Assembly (NCBI GenBank): GCA_027494035.1
Contig: JAOSJQ010000001.1
Coordinates: 3,162,001-3,226,000, forward strand
Length of the DNA stretch: 64,000 nucleotides
Direction of reading: 5' to 3'
Origin: UTCFX2 sp002050125
GTDB taxonomy: Bacteria; Chloroflexota; Anaerolineae; Anaerolineales; UBA4823
Within the stretch, counting starts at the first letter, position 1. The number at the start of each line of letters is the position of its first letter. The translations under genes were made by a program, and so were the position numbers. Under the pieces are notes generated by a model that was not told the DNA's origin, made no database searches, and saw nothing but the letters and a program-made list of their open reading frames with translations. This document shows, one piece after another, positions 53,601 to 62,042 of the stretch.

Positions 53601-54505
53601 AGACAAAGCGAACGCAGGTAGTCTTCCGGCGCATAACCTTCAGGGACATTAAAATTAGGCAGACGATATCCCTTGAAGCTCAGGTCCACGTTGCAGCGTT
53701 CCGCAATCGCTAACGAATTCGAGATCGCTTCTGGCACCTCAGCGAACAACCGCGCCATTTCCGCGGGGCTGCGCAGGTAGTAGCTTCCGCCCGACATTCT
53801 CATTCGATTCGGATCGCTCAGGGGCGTTCCAGTCTGAATAGCCAGGAGAATATCTTGCAGCCGCGCATCTTCCGGTTCGATGTAATGCACATCGTTCGTC
53901 GCCACAAAACGCGCCTCGTAACGCCGCCCAAGCTGGACCAGTTGGCGGTTAATCTGATCCAGCTCTGGGATATCATGCTGCTGCAGCTCGAGGTAAAACC
54001 GCTCATTTCCGAAAATTCCGTAATACCAATCCAATTGCCGGCGGGCGCCCTCGATATTCCCCTCGGCGATCATGCGCGGCACCTCGGCTGACATACAGCC
54101 GGACGTGCAAATTAACCCATCTGAGTGAGCCGCGAGCAGTTCGTGATCCACACGGGGGTAATAATAAAAACCATCCAACTGAGCCGCACTGGCGAGTTTT
54201 AGCAAGTTCTGATAACCGGTCTGGTTTTCAGCTAACAGCAAAAGATGGGTTGACTTTTTATCCATCTGTGGATCGCGCGAATTCATCCGTCGTGCTGCCA
54301 GATAAGCTTCGATGCCGATAATGGGCTTTATCCCCGCTCGAATTGCCTGGTTGAAAAACTCGATCACGCCAAACATCGTTCCGTGATCCGTCAGCGCCAG
54401 CGCGGGCATCTCCATCTCCTTGGCGCGCTGAACCAGCTTCTTGATGTTGCTGAAACCGTCTAGGAGCGAATATTCAGAGTGAACGTGAAGATGTACGAAA
54501 GACAT
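50654..54505 (-). CDS. dnaE: DNA polymerase III alpha subunit
   Basis: Replicative polymerase catalytic subunit, 1283 residues. The N-terminal PHP domain starts SFVHLHVHSEYSLLDGFSN and continues ALALTDHGTMFG. The palm holds catalytic Asp residues in MPDIDLDFRDD. GMRRWLMEMKPKELKHVVAM and FNKSHAVDYAVIAVQTAYLK mark the fingers. An OB-fold (about 985-1060, VRVAGVVSRFRTHTTKKGKA) is followed by a Pro/Asp/Ser-rich insert of about 100 residues and a C-terminal domain. It is a DnaE1-type enzyme with no exonuclease domain. It is divergent from secA across a 234-bp gap, and its end converges with gctB only 12 bases apart. Confidence 0.96.
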   Translation of the reverse strand: MSFVHLHVHSEYSLLDGFSNIKKLVQRAKEMEMPALALTDHGTMFGVIEFFNQAIRAGIKPIIGIEAYLAARRMNSRDPQMDKKSTHLLLLAENQTGYQNLLKLASAAQLDGFYYYPRVDHELLAAHSDGLICTSGCMSAEVPRMIAEGNIEGARRQLDWYYGIFGNERFYLELQQHDIPELDQINRQLVQLGRRYEARFVATNDVHYIEPEDARLQDILLAIQTGTPLSDPNRMRMSGGSYYLRSPAEMARLFAEVPEAISNSLAIAERCNVDLSFKGYRLPNFNVPEGYAPEDYLRSLCLDGLERRYGSRAAHESVRQRLDYELGIIHQMGFDTYFLIVWDLCQYAKKRSIWYNARGSAAGSIVAYTLDITLVDPIEHGLIFERFLNPGRISMPDIDLDFRDDRRVEMLEYTAHKYGDDRVAQIITFGTLGARAALRDVGRVMDIPLSEVDRIAKLVPNIPGKPVTIPQALEDVQDFKKAYESEDYLKELIDTAAKMEGVVRNAGTHAAGVIITDQPIIEYIPLHRPTGSASGESPVKTVTQFEMNVLDSLGLLKVDFLGLATLTIMARACDLIRERHGVDLSLETIPTDDAETYGLLGRGETAGVFQVEGSGMRRWLMEMKPKELKHVVAMVALFRPGPMDFIPGYIRRMHGEEEIEYRHPMLEEIFKETYGYPVYQEQLMFAVMKLAGYTAPEADDLRKAISKKLRDKLDNHRQKFIDGAQRNGISPETARAIFSDWEEFARYGFNKSHAVDYAVIAVQTAYLKLHYPVEYMTALLSVSKNDTAKVALYTADARRIGVPVEPPDINVSAWDFSIEDCDGGGSVIRFGLGAVKNVAQGAVETIFNARIEESFSDLNDFAHRVDLRLVGRRSLECLIKVGALDTFGPRTPLLDSVDRILSVSASHFRAAEAGQMSLFGTQTGVAETIMLPPARNDISRREILNWEKELIGLYISDHPLAPVMNDLQDVVTHSSVQLGEATNEERVRVAGVVSRFRTHTTKKGKAMAFATLEDLQGAIEVVIFPRVWAQAADQIRVDQIVVIDGRVDATSGDPKVIADRISTTIDKVVKVVDEAFVVEDDLDSKYQTTEKDTGEIWAGMPPPPEDPPDWNDYSVTPTTAEPQYYASSDLDSPSFSQGDTDKTMEAPALSEIQSHDVRESTPVVIPPQRKLSGNEISAGATDLSGYFMTPPQNADDTGDVRMLTIILRSSGDKTRDVLRLRRLHGLVLTYPGNDRFAIQIIERNRTHLLEFPNYTTLICQELLDRVRFLVGAENIRVEPITFQ

Positions 54506-54709
54506 CGAGTTTAGAACTTAGAAGTCTACTATTAATTCTTGTGGCAGCGATCAGGCTTCGATTGAAGCCAATGAGATTATAGCATGTTAGAAAATTACAT
54601 TTCTTAAAAAGAGCGGCTGTACGCTTAAAATATTCATGGAGGCGGGCTTCATTAAGAACGACTAATTGGCTATTGTCAAATATCGTATGTCCATTTCCCC
54701 GCTTCGTGC

Positions 54710-54715
54710 TATAAT
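54710..54715 (+). promoter_or_regulatory. -10 box before secA
   Basis: TATAAT at 54710-54715, 24 bases before ATG 54740. The -35 region 17 bases upstream is weak (ATGTCC). AGAGGT at 54725-54730 is the ribosome binding site. Confidence 0.55.
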
Positions 54716-54739
54716 CCGCGACCTAGAGGTATTTGATTG

Positions 54740-57700
54740 ATGTTAAAAAGATTTATTCGTTTAGTTGGGGGCGACCCTAACAAACATGAAATTGAAAAAC
54801 TTACCGAAATCGTTCAACAGATTACCCTCCTTGAACCCGTTTATGAGTCAAAGAGCGACCAGGAACTCCGCGCACAAACGCACGATTTCAAGCGCCTCAT
54901 CGCAGAACGAACCCGGGGGATTGACGACCCAGTTGAACTGAAGCAAGCGGAACAGGAAGCTCTGGATGAGATACTGCCAGGTGCGTTTGCCGTCGTGCGC
55001 GAAGCCAGCAAGCGCACGATCGGTTTGCGGCATTATGACGTTCAATTGATCGGTGGAATTATTCTTCACCAAGGGAAAATTGCCGAGATGCGCACCGGTG
55101 AGGGGAAAACGCTGGTCGCCACCCTGCCAATCTATTTGAGCGCCCTGGTTGGCAAAGGTGTTCATCTGATCACCGTGAACGACTACCTCGCTCGCCGGGA
55201 TGCCCGCTGGATGGCTCCCATATATTCCATGCTTGGTATGAGCGTTGGCGTGCTGCAAATGGCGGCGCGAACCGAAAACGGCAAGAAAGCTTTCCTCGTT
55301 GATCTGGAACGGGAATCGCCACACGAAGATCAAAACCAACTGGTTATGGTTCCCCGGGCAGAAGCCTACCTCGCAGATATCACCTATGGGACTAACAGCG
55401 AATTCGGTTTCGATTATTTACGTGACAATATGACGATGAGCCTCGCAGAGCGCGTACAGCGCGGTCATTATTACGCGATCATCGACGAGGTCGATAATGT
55501 ATTAATTGACGAAGCGCGCACACCGTTGATCATTTCTGGGCCCGCCCAGGATGAGGGGGAATGGTACGTGCGCATGGCTCAGGTGGTCAAGGGGTTGAAA
55601 TCAGAAGATGTTGAGGTTGACGAAAAAGACCGTACAGTGACGTTGACCGAGATTGGCGAGGCGCATGTCGAGGAGCTGCTTGGCATCCCATTGCGCGACC
55701 CCGAACGCCCCGAGGACGTCACGCCCGAACAGGCTCGTCTGATGGGCAACCTGGAACAGGCTCTCCGGGCGCAATTCTTGTACCGCAGAAACAAGGAGTA
55801 CCTGGTTCAAGCTGGCAAAGTCATTATTGTCGATGAATTTACTGGGCGGATGATGCCTGGGCGGCGCTGGTCCGATGGTCTTCATCAGGCGGTTGAGGCG
55901 AAGGAAGGGGTCAAAGTCGAGAGCGAATCGGTCACTTATGCCACGATCACCATTCAAAATTACTTCCGCATGTACCAAAAACTAGCTGGGATGAGCGGAA
56001 CTGCCGTGACCGAGTCCGAAGAGTTCGACAAGATTTACTCGCTCGGCGTGTTGGAAATCCCCACCAACCTGGAGTTCCAGGCTTTGCTGCCGGATTCAGA
56101 ACTTGAAGAGCTCGAAGGACGAGATGAGCAGGGCTACAAATTCCAATATTATTCCCGCAAATCCGATTTGGAACATGTCCCGGTGTTTTGGCGCAGAAAA
56201 GATTATCCTGACGTGGTGTACCGGACGGTTGAATCCAAGCTGCGCGCCATTTGTAAAGAAATCTTGGTGGCAAATACCCTTGGGCGTCCGGTTCTTGTAG
56301 GAACAACCTCGGTCGAAAACTCCGAACGACTGGCGAACCGCTTGCGGGCTGAACCGCTTCGCCGGCTGGTTCAGGTCATGATCTTGAGAGACGCCTGGAT
56401 CACACAAAACGATTACCAGGAAGACGGTCGCCTGATCCCAAAACTGATCTTTCTGAACGCACCGCTTGAAAACCTGGATGTGGCAGAGATGCGCAAGCTC
56501 GCCCGCGAGCTTAACGTACCATTTGTGCCCGACGATCCAGCCAACCTCACGCGGCTGGCTGATATCCTGGAACTTCCAGAAAACGCCATTCAGCGCTTGC
56601 ACGCCAACCTTCAAGCTGGCATTCCAAACCAGGTTTTGAACGCGCGCAAGCATACGGAAGAGAGTCAAATCATCGCCGGCGCCGGATCATTTGGCGCGGT
56701 GACCATCGCCACCAACATGGCTGGGCGTGGTGTGGACATCAAGCTGGGCGGCGAACTGGCAGAGGAGAACATTGCCGCTGTAAACCGGATTCTGCATCGA
56801 GCCGGCTTTGAAAATGCTTACGATATGACCGATCAGGAGCGCAAAGCCGTCCTGCTGGCAATGGACCCCGTGGATTTCGGTATTTATGACGCCGAAATCG
56901 AGTTTTTCCTCAACCACATGGAGGAAATGGAGCAGGTGCGCGCCCTGGGCGGCTTGCACGTGATCGGGTCTGAACGCCACGAGGCGCGGCGGATCGACAA
57001 TCAGTTGCGCGGCCGGTCTGCCAGGCAAGGCGACCCCGGATCCTCGCGTTTCTTCTTGAGCATGGAAGACGACCTGATGCGCCTTTTTGGAGGTCAGCAA
57101 GCTGACGCCATGATGCAGCGCCTGAAAATAGACGACGCTCTTCCGCTGGAGATGGGGCTGGTGAGCCGGTTAATCGAGCAGTCGCAGACGCGCGTGGAAG
57201 GGGCAAACTTCGATGTCCGGAAGCATTTGCTTGAGTATGACGACGTGCTCAATGCCCAACGCGCGCGCATCTACTCCGAGCGCAACCGGATTTTCACCAA
57301 AGCAGACCTGACCGACGATGTAATTGAAATGCTGCGCACCGAAGTCCTGCGGCGCGTACCCGAGGCGCTCAAGGATGAAAGCGGTCCATGGAAATTGATT
57401 GCCTGGCTGGATCAAATTCAACCGTCGATTTCGCTCAACGACCAGATTTTTCCCTCATACACCCTCAAGCTCCTGGCTGAAGAAATCCATCACCAGCTTC
57501 CCGCTTCGCCCAACGAATTAGACATCAAGACTGCCTTGCTCTCGGTTGCGCGTTCGGCTTTACAGGCTGAGGCAGATCACCATCTCCAGGCTTTCAGCGT
57601 CTATTTAGACCAGGCGCTGGATCGCATGGAAACCCAAATCAATGAGCGGCGGGACCTGATAGAGACATTCTTCGAAGGGTTGGAGCTCAATGAAGATGAG

Positions 57701-58891
57701 GAGCGCAAACCCGCCGAACTTCTAACAGAATTGTCCAGCGCCGCCCGCCTCCCCTTGAAACTGACTGGCGAGCAGCAGAAAATGCTTCGCGAAGACCCAA
57801 AATCCCTGGAAGTCGTAGCGCGCGACCAGGTTGTTTCAAACATCCGAGCTCAAACGATTGAACGGCTGCTGGGCACAATCGAGATGCGCATCGGAGAGCC
57901 GCTGGAAATCTCCACTGCTGATTTGGATCCCGAATACTGGGGGGCGCTTTCACGGGAACTCCTCGAGGCAACTCGAACTACGTTCCAAAAACGAATTGAA
58001 CGCCTGGTCAGCGAAGGCGGTCAAATTGCTAAAGATCTAGACAGCCTGCTCGCACGTTTACCCCGCCCTTATTCGGATCACGAAATCTATTGGCTGCTGC
58101 TCCAAATGCCCCAGGGCTCGAAAACAACTTTCGATCGCCGCACCCATCGCAGAACATTCCAACGCACCAACCGCTTGAATTACACCTACTATACAGCCCA
58201 ATTATTAGAGGATGTCCGCCCAGACCAAATCGCGGATGAGGTTCTGGAGCATCTTGAGGAAGCTCAGCAACTGCTCAGCCTCTCGTGGGGGCAGGCTGAA
58301 TTCAACCGCCTCACGAACGCAACGCTGGCGGATTTCCAGGAACCGGTCCGCCAGGAATTGGCTGAGCTGATGGAAGTCCCCCAGGATTCGCCGGTTTTCA
58401 ACCTTACACTCGGCAGCCTTGACGCGGATCAACGCCAGATCATCACCGAGATTTTCGGGCGCAGGGTAATATCAAATATCTACCGCTCCTTGTTATTAGG
58501 CGTGATCACAGAACTCTGGGTAGATTACTTGACCCAAATGGAGGCTCTGCGCGTCTCGATCGGGTTGGAGGCGTACGCGCAGCGCGATCCCCTCGTGCAA
58601 TACAAAGGACAGGCTTCGGAGTTGTTCCGCACCTTGCAGAGCAGCATCCGAATGGGCGTTATTTCACGCATGTTCACTTATCGCCCGCGCGATCTAACGC
58701 GGATCCAAACTGAGACAAGTCAGCTCGAACAGCTGGAACCCGAACTCGAAACTGAAATAAGCAGCTCAGACAACCACGCTGAGAGTCAGGCACAGCCTCG
58801 ATTGGCGCCTGCTGGAAAGTCGGAACTGGAACCTCAAGAGCAGAGGCGAACTGACAGCAGCAACAAGAAACGCCGCCGCAGACGAAGATAA
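54740..58891 (+). CDS. secA: SecA preprotein translocase ATPase, greatly enlarged form
   Basis: Motor of Sec protein export. ATG 54740 is used (9 bases after AGAGGT; a TTG lies just before it). The product is about 1383 residues against 800-950 usually. Walker A is EMRTGEGKTLVA, the DEAD-box equivalent YAIIDEVDNVLIDEARTPLI, motif V TNMAGRGVDIKLGG and motif VI QLRGRSARQGDPGSSRFFLS. Extra sequence sits in the second nucleotide-binding domain (about 85 residues after TTSVENSERLANRL) and, above all, in the helical C-terminal half (several hundred residues). The tail is charged, ends KKRRRRRR, and has no zinc CxCx8C[HC] motif. It is cotranscribed with adenosine deaminase (10 bases apart). Confidence 0.95.
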   Translation: MLKRFIRLVGGDPNKHEIEKLTEIVQQITLLEPVYESKSDQELRAQTHDFKRLIAERTRGIDDPVELKQAEQEALDEILPGAFAVVREASKRTIGLRHYDVQLIGGIILHQGKIAEMRTGEGKTLVATLPIYLSALVGKGVHLITVNDYLARRDARWMAPIYSMLGMSVGVLQMAARTENGKKAFLVDLERESPHEDQNQLVMVPRAEAYLADITYGTNSEFGFDYLRDNMTMSLAERVQRGHYYAIIDEVDNVLIDEARTPLIISGPAQDEGEWYVRMAQVVKGLKSEDVEVDEKDRTVTLTEIGEAHVEELLGIPLRDPERPEDVTPEQARLMGNLEQALRAQFLYRRNKEYLVQAGKVIIVDEFTGRMMPGRRWSDGLHQAVEAKEGVKVESESVTYATITIQNYFRMYQKLAGMSGTAVTESEEFDKIYSLGVLEIPTNLEFQALLPDSELEELEGRDEQGYKFQYYSRKSDLEHVPVFWRRKDYPDVVYRTVESKLRAICKEILVANTLGRPVLVGTTSVENSERLANRLRAEPLRRLVQVMILRDAWITQNDYQEDGRLIPKLIFLNAPLENLDVAEMRKLARELNVPFVPDDPANLTRLADILELPENAIQRLHANLQAGIPNQVLNARKHTEESQIIAGAGSFGAVTIATNMAGRGVDIKLGGELAEENIAAVNRILHRAGFENAYDMTDQERKAVLLAMDPVDFGIYDAEIEFFLNHMEEMEQVRALGGLHVIGSERHEARRIDNQLRGRSARQGDPGSSRFFLSMEDDLMRLFGGQQADAMMQRLKIDDALPLEMGLVSRLIEQSQTRVEGANFDVRKHLLEYDDVLNAQRARIYSERNRIFTKADLTDDVIEMLRTEVLRRVPEALKDESGPWKLIAWLDQIQPSISLNDQIFPSYTLKLLAEEIHHQLPASPNELDIKTALLSVARSALQAEADHHLQAFSVYLDQALDRMETQINERRDLIETFFEGLELNEDEERKPAELLTELSSAARLPLKLTGEQQKMLREDPKSLEVVARDQVVSNIRAQTIERLLGTIEMRIGEPLEISTADLDPEYWGALSRELLEATRTTFQKRIERLVSEGGQIAKDLDSLLARLPRPYSDHEIYWLLLQMPQGSKTTFDRRTHRRTFQRTNRLNYTYYTAQLLEDVRPDQIADEVLEHLEEAQQLLSLSWGQAEFNRLTNATLADFQEPVRQELAELMEVPQDSPVFNLTLGSLDADQRQIITEIFGRRVISNIYRSLLLGVITELWVDYLTQMEALRVSIGLEAYAQRDPLVQYKGQASELFRTLQSSIRMGVISRMFTYRPRDLTRIQTETSQLEQLEPELETEISSSDNHAESQAQPRLAPAGKSELEPQEQRRTDSSNKKRRRRRR

Positions 58892-58901
58892 AAAAACCGA
58901 G

Positions 58902-59951
58902 ATGACAACCCAACGCCTATCGTTTTACAAATCTCTTCCCAAAATCGACCTGCATCGCCACATGGAAGGATCTGTCCGGATTTCAACCTTGCTTGAAGTC
59001 AGGCGTGAACATGGGATGCCGGTCCCCGGCACAGGTCAGTTGAACGACCTGGTTCAGATCGGGCAGGACGATCGTTTTACAACTGAAAACTTTCTCTCGA
59101 AATTCATGACCTTGCGCCAGTTCTACAAATCGCCAGAAATCATCAAGCGAATCACGCGCGAGACCATCATGGATGCCGCCGCGGATAACGTGCGCTACCT
59201 CGAATTGCGATTTTCACCGGTTGCACTGAGCCGGGAAGAAAATTTTCCGCTCCCCGAGGTAATGGATTGGGTGATCGATTCGGCAAACGAAACCCAAAAT
59301 GAACTCAATATCCTCGTCCAGATGATTGCATCCGTGAACCGCCACGAGAGCTTGCAGTTAGCAGAACAGATCGCCCGCCTTGCAGTCGACCGTATCGAGC
59401 GAGGGATCGTAGGGCTCGACCTGGCGGGCGATGAGGCGCGCTTTTCCGGTCTTGAATTTGCGGGAATTTTTCGCGAGGCGCGCCAATCCGGCTTGCACGT
59501 TACGATACACGCCGGCGAATGGGCTGGACCACAAAGCGTTCGCAACGCCATTCTTCACTTGCAGGCAGAGCGGATTGGTCACGGGATTCGGGTTTTGGAA
59601 GACCCTGAAGTGGCTGAGCTGGCGCGCAGCAGAGGGATTCCTTTCGAGACCTGTCTCACGAGCAATGTTCAGTCGGGTGTGGTTCAACAAGCATCCGCCC
59701 ACCCGCTGCCAAAAATGCTCGAGATGGGCATAAATGCCACGATCAATACCGACGATCCAAGCATCAGCCAGATCACCTTGAGCGATGAATATAGCTACGC
59801 ATGTGAAGTGCTGAATATTTCGTGGGCGTCGCTGCGCGAGCGGATCATAGCAGCCGCCAACGCGGCTTTTCTTCCAGAAGACAAAAAAAAGGCCTTCGTG
59901 GAGGCCTTTAGTTCTGAAGTAAATCGTTATAATTTGAAGAAAAATCGGTGA
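58902..59951 (+). CDS. add: Adenosine deaminase
   Basis: Hydrolyses adenosine or deoxyadenosine to (deoxy)inosine in purine salvage. The 349-residue product has the metal-binding HxH in LPKIDLHRHMEGSVRIS, HAGEWAGPQSVRNA, ERIGHGIRVLEDPE and the Asp pair in TINTDDPSISQITLSDEY. It directly follows secA. Deoxynucleoside breakdown would eventually supply deoxyribose phosphate, the probable substrate of the DeoC enzymes at the other end of the window; the link is only metabolic. Confidence 0.92.
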   Translation: MTTQRLSFYKSLPKIDLHRHMEGSVRISTLLEVRREHGMPVPGTGQLNDLVQIGQDDRFTTENFLSKFMTLRQFYKSPEIIKRITRETIMDAAADNVRYLELRFSPVALSREENFPLPEVMDWVIDSANETQNELNILVQMIASVNRHESLQLAEQIARLAVDRIERGIVGLDLAGDEARFSGLEFAGIFREARQSGLHVTIHAGEWAGPQSVRNAILHLQAERIGHGIRVLEDPEVAELARSRGIPFETCLTSNVQSGVVQQASAHPLPKMLEMGINATINTDDPSISQITLSDEYSYACEVLNISWASLRERIIAAANAAFLPEDKKKAFVEAFSSEVNRYNLKKNR

Positions 59952-59956
59952 TCGTC

Positions 59957-60637
59957 TTATCCCCTGTTCTCCCATTCAGCAACACAGGACTGGATCAACT
60001 CTCGGACGGCATCATCAGGCACGTCGCTCACGCCTTCATACGACTTTCCGTCCACCATAACCACCATGCCCCGCCCGGGCAGTTCCATCAAACGAATTCC
60101 ACGATTGCGCATTTCCGTTTGAGGTAGTTTTTCCTGCAAAATTTCGTCAATCTGTTCCGCGATCGTTTTCGGGACCTCTTTACCCGATTTTGCCTGCACG
60201 GAGGGCGCGCCTGCAGCCTGGCTTATCAGCGCTTGTTCTGCTAAACCCGCGTAAACCTGCTCGCCGCTTGCAGCAGCTTTTGCCAGCGATAAGTCCCCCA
60301 CCTGCTGGAGCCGGTCAGACGGCGCAATCGGCATGCCCAGCCCAAGCCAGAGGCGCAGGTCGTCAACCAACTCCGCCAGTTTGGTCTTTTGGTCTGCGGT
60401 AAGCTTGCTGGCGCTTTGATGAATCGAACCATCGTATTCGATGATTAGTTTGTGGCTGCGCGGGTCATGCCAGACCTGCATTGCCGCGGGCAGTTTTTGC
60501 CCATCCTCATCACTGACAGGCGGGCGCGAGCCTTTCAGTGCATTGTCAAGTATAGCGCCAACTACCACACCCACTACCAAGCCAATAATTCCGATGAGTA
60601 GGACAGGAACAACCATCGAGAGTAGAATGCTATTCAT
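59957..60637 (-). CDS. Uncharacterised single-TM protein
   Basis: A 226-residue protein of unknown function. A signal-anchor-like helix (about residues 4-32, MVVPVLLIGIIGLVVGVVVG) precedes a soluble domain. VWHDPRSHKLIIEYDGSIHQ and GRGMVVMVDGKSYEGVSDVP look like beta strands, and helices with DQKTKLAELVDDLRLWLGL lie between them. No enzyme motif is visible. AGGAGG precedes ATG 60637. It is 14 bases downstream of mutM on the same strand. It converges with add, 6 bases away. Confidence 0.72.
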   Translation of the reverse strand: MNSILLSMVVPVLLIGIIGLVVGVVVGAILDNALKGSRPPVSDEDGQKLPAAMQVWHDPRSHKLIIEYDGSIHQSASKLTADQKTKLAELVDDLRLWLGLGMPIAPSDRLQQVGDLSLAKAAASGEQVYAGLAEQALISQAAGAPSVQAKSGKEVPKTIAEQIDEILQEKLPQTEMRNRGIRLMELPGRGMVVMVDGKSYEGVSDVPDDAVRELIQSCVAEWENRG

Positions 60638-60650
60638 AGCCGCCTCCTAA

Positions 60651-61487
60651 TTATATTCTCATTTCCTCAGGAACGACCTGACAAAAAGGACAGTAATATG
60701 TACCTCTTTGTCCGACTACGATTTTCACGATCGGGGTCCCGCATTCCGGACACGCCTGATCTTTGCGCCCATAAACTCGCAGGTATTTCTGAAAATCACC
60801 CCCACGGTACACCCAGTCAATGCTAGTGCCGTTTCGTTGAATCGCCGCTTGAAGCGTTTCTCGAATTGCGCGCAGCAGCCTGCCGGCGTCTTCCAGCATA
60901 ATCGAACTGGTGCTGGCGAGGGGGTGCAGCCTGGCGCGATTTAAAGCTTCATCGGTGTAAATGTTCCCCAGCCCAGCCAGGAAGGCTTGATCCATTAAGG
61001 TGGGCTTGAGGCGTCTATTGACAGAATGCAGCATTTGATAGAACCGGAAATCATCCAGTTTTTCATCAAATGGCTCCGGGCCGAGCGCCCCAAGCACCTT
61101 TTGCGGATCGCTAACCAGCCAAACCCTGCCAAATTTACGTGGATCGATAAATGCCATTCGCCAGCCTGGTTCCAGATTGAACATAACCCGTTCATGCGTT
61201 CCATGTGGTTCACCAATTGCTCCAACGGTTATGTCGCCGCTCATGCGCAGGTGAACCAAAAGCCAATCTTCCGAGAGCGGCAGCGTCAGGAACTTCCCGC
61301 GGCGCTCCACTCCTTTTACAACCTGACCGGAGATTCGCCGCAAGAATTCATTTGGTTCGGGTTCGGCGAGGCTGCGCGTCCATAGCAGCTCTGCATTGAT
61401 GATCTTTCTGCCCAAAATTGACGGTTGTTCTGGCGTACCCAGCCGCAAGCTCTGCCGAATAGTTTCCACCTCGGGCAGTTCAGGCAT
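60651..61487 (-). CDS. mutM: Formamidopyrimidine-DNA glycosylase (Fpg)
   Basis: Base-excision repair of 8-oxoguanine with AP-lyase activity. The 278-residue product begins MPELPEVETIRQSLRLG with the catalytic Pro2 and Glu3. It has the helix-two-turn-helix FLAGLGNIYTDEALNRARLH, the Lys of the RRGKFLTLPL strand, and the zinc finger CPECGTP with CPFCQ at the end. The start overlaps the GNAT gene by 8 bases, so translation is coupled. Confidence 0.96.
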   Translation of the reverse strand: MPELPEVETIRQSLRLGTPEQPSILGRKIINAELLWTRSLAEPEPNEFLRRISGQVVKGVERRGKFLTLPLSEDWLLVHLRMSGDITVGAIGEPHGTHERVMFNLEPGWRMAFIDPRKFGRVWLVSDPQKVLGALGPEPFDEKLDDFRFYQMLHSVNRRLKPTLMDQAFLAGLGNIYTDEALNRARLHPLASTSSIMLEDAGRLLRAIRETLQAAIQRNGTSIDWVYRGGDFQKYLRVYGRKDQACPECGTPIVKIVVGQRGTYYCPFCQVVPEEMRI

Positions 61488-62022
61488 GGCTTTCTTCCCA
61501 CTCTGAACGCAGGATGCTCATTTGCAGAACGTCGATATACTTGCCATTCAAATAATAACCCTGCCGCTTTCGCCCTTCGTGCTTGAAGCCGGCTTTTTCA
61601 TAAGAACGAATGGCGCGCGGGTTTGTCTCATACACATCGAGCATGATCCGGTTCAGATTCAGCGTGTCGAACCCGACCTGGATCAACAGGCGCATGACTT
61701 TTGTTCCAAGCCCCTGTCCCCAGAGCCGCTTTTCGCCGATAAAAATTCCCACTTCGGCGGAGCGAATCCGCCAATCGATATTAAAAAAGGCACAATTTCC
61801 AATTCCAATCCAGATATTATCTTGTTGAGTTTCGATCAGGAACGGGTGTTCCTCTCCCGGTCGTTTGAGCATTTCCTCGAACCATCTCTGCTCATCAGCC
61901 ATTGAAAGCGGCAAAACCATCTGGAGACCTTCACGGACTTCCGGATCATTTAGCCAGGCAACAAACGCTGCCAAGTCAGTTTGCTCGATCGCTCTGAAAC
62001 GAATCCCGTCGCCATAAATCAT
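61480..62022 (-). CDS. GNAT-family N-acetyltransferase (RimJ/SpeG-like)
   Basis: A 180-residue acetyl-CoA-dependent transferase. MIYGDGIRFRAIEQTDLAAF is the opening strand. EVGIFIGEKRLWGQGLGTKV is the pyrophosphate-binding loop. RIMLDVYETNPRAIRSYEKA and GFKHEGRKRQGYYLNGKYID match RimJ/RimL and diamine-acetyltransferase relatives. The acceptor is unknown. It forms a cluster with meaB upstream (20 bases) and mutM downstream (overlapping). Confidence 0.9.
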   Translation of the reverse strand: MIYGDGIRFRAIEQTDLAAFVAWLNDPEVREGLQMVLPLSMADEQRWFEEMLKRPGEEHPFLIETQQDNIWIGIGNCAFFNIDWRIRSAEVGIFIGEKRLWGQGLGTKVMRLLIQVGFDTLNLNRIMLDVYETNPRAIRSYEKAGFKHEGRKRQGYYLNGKYIDVLQMSILRSEWEESHA

Positions 62023-62042
62023 TGTCAGCCATCCGTCATGAT

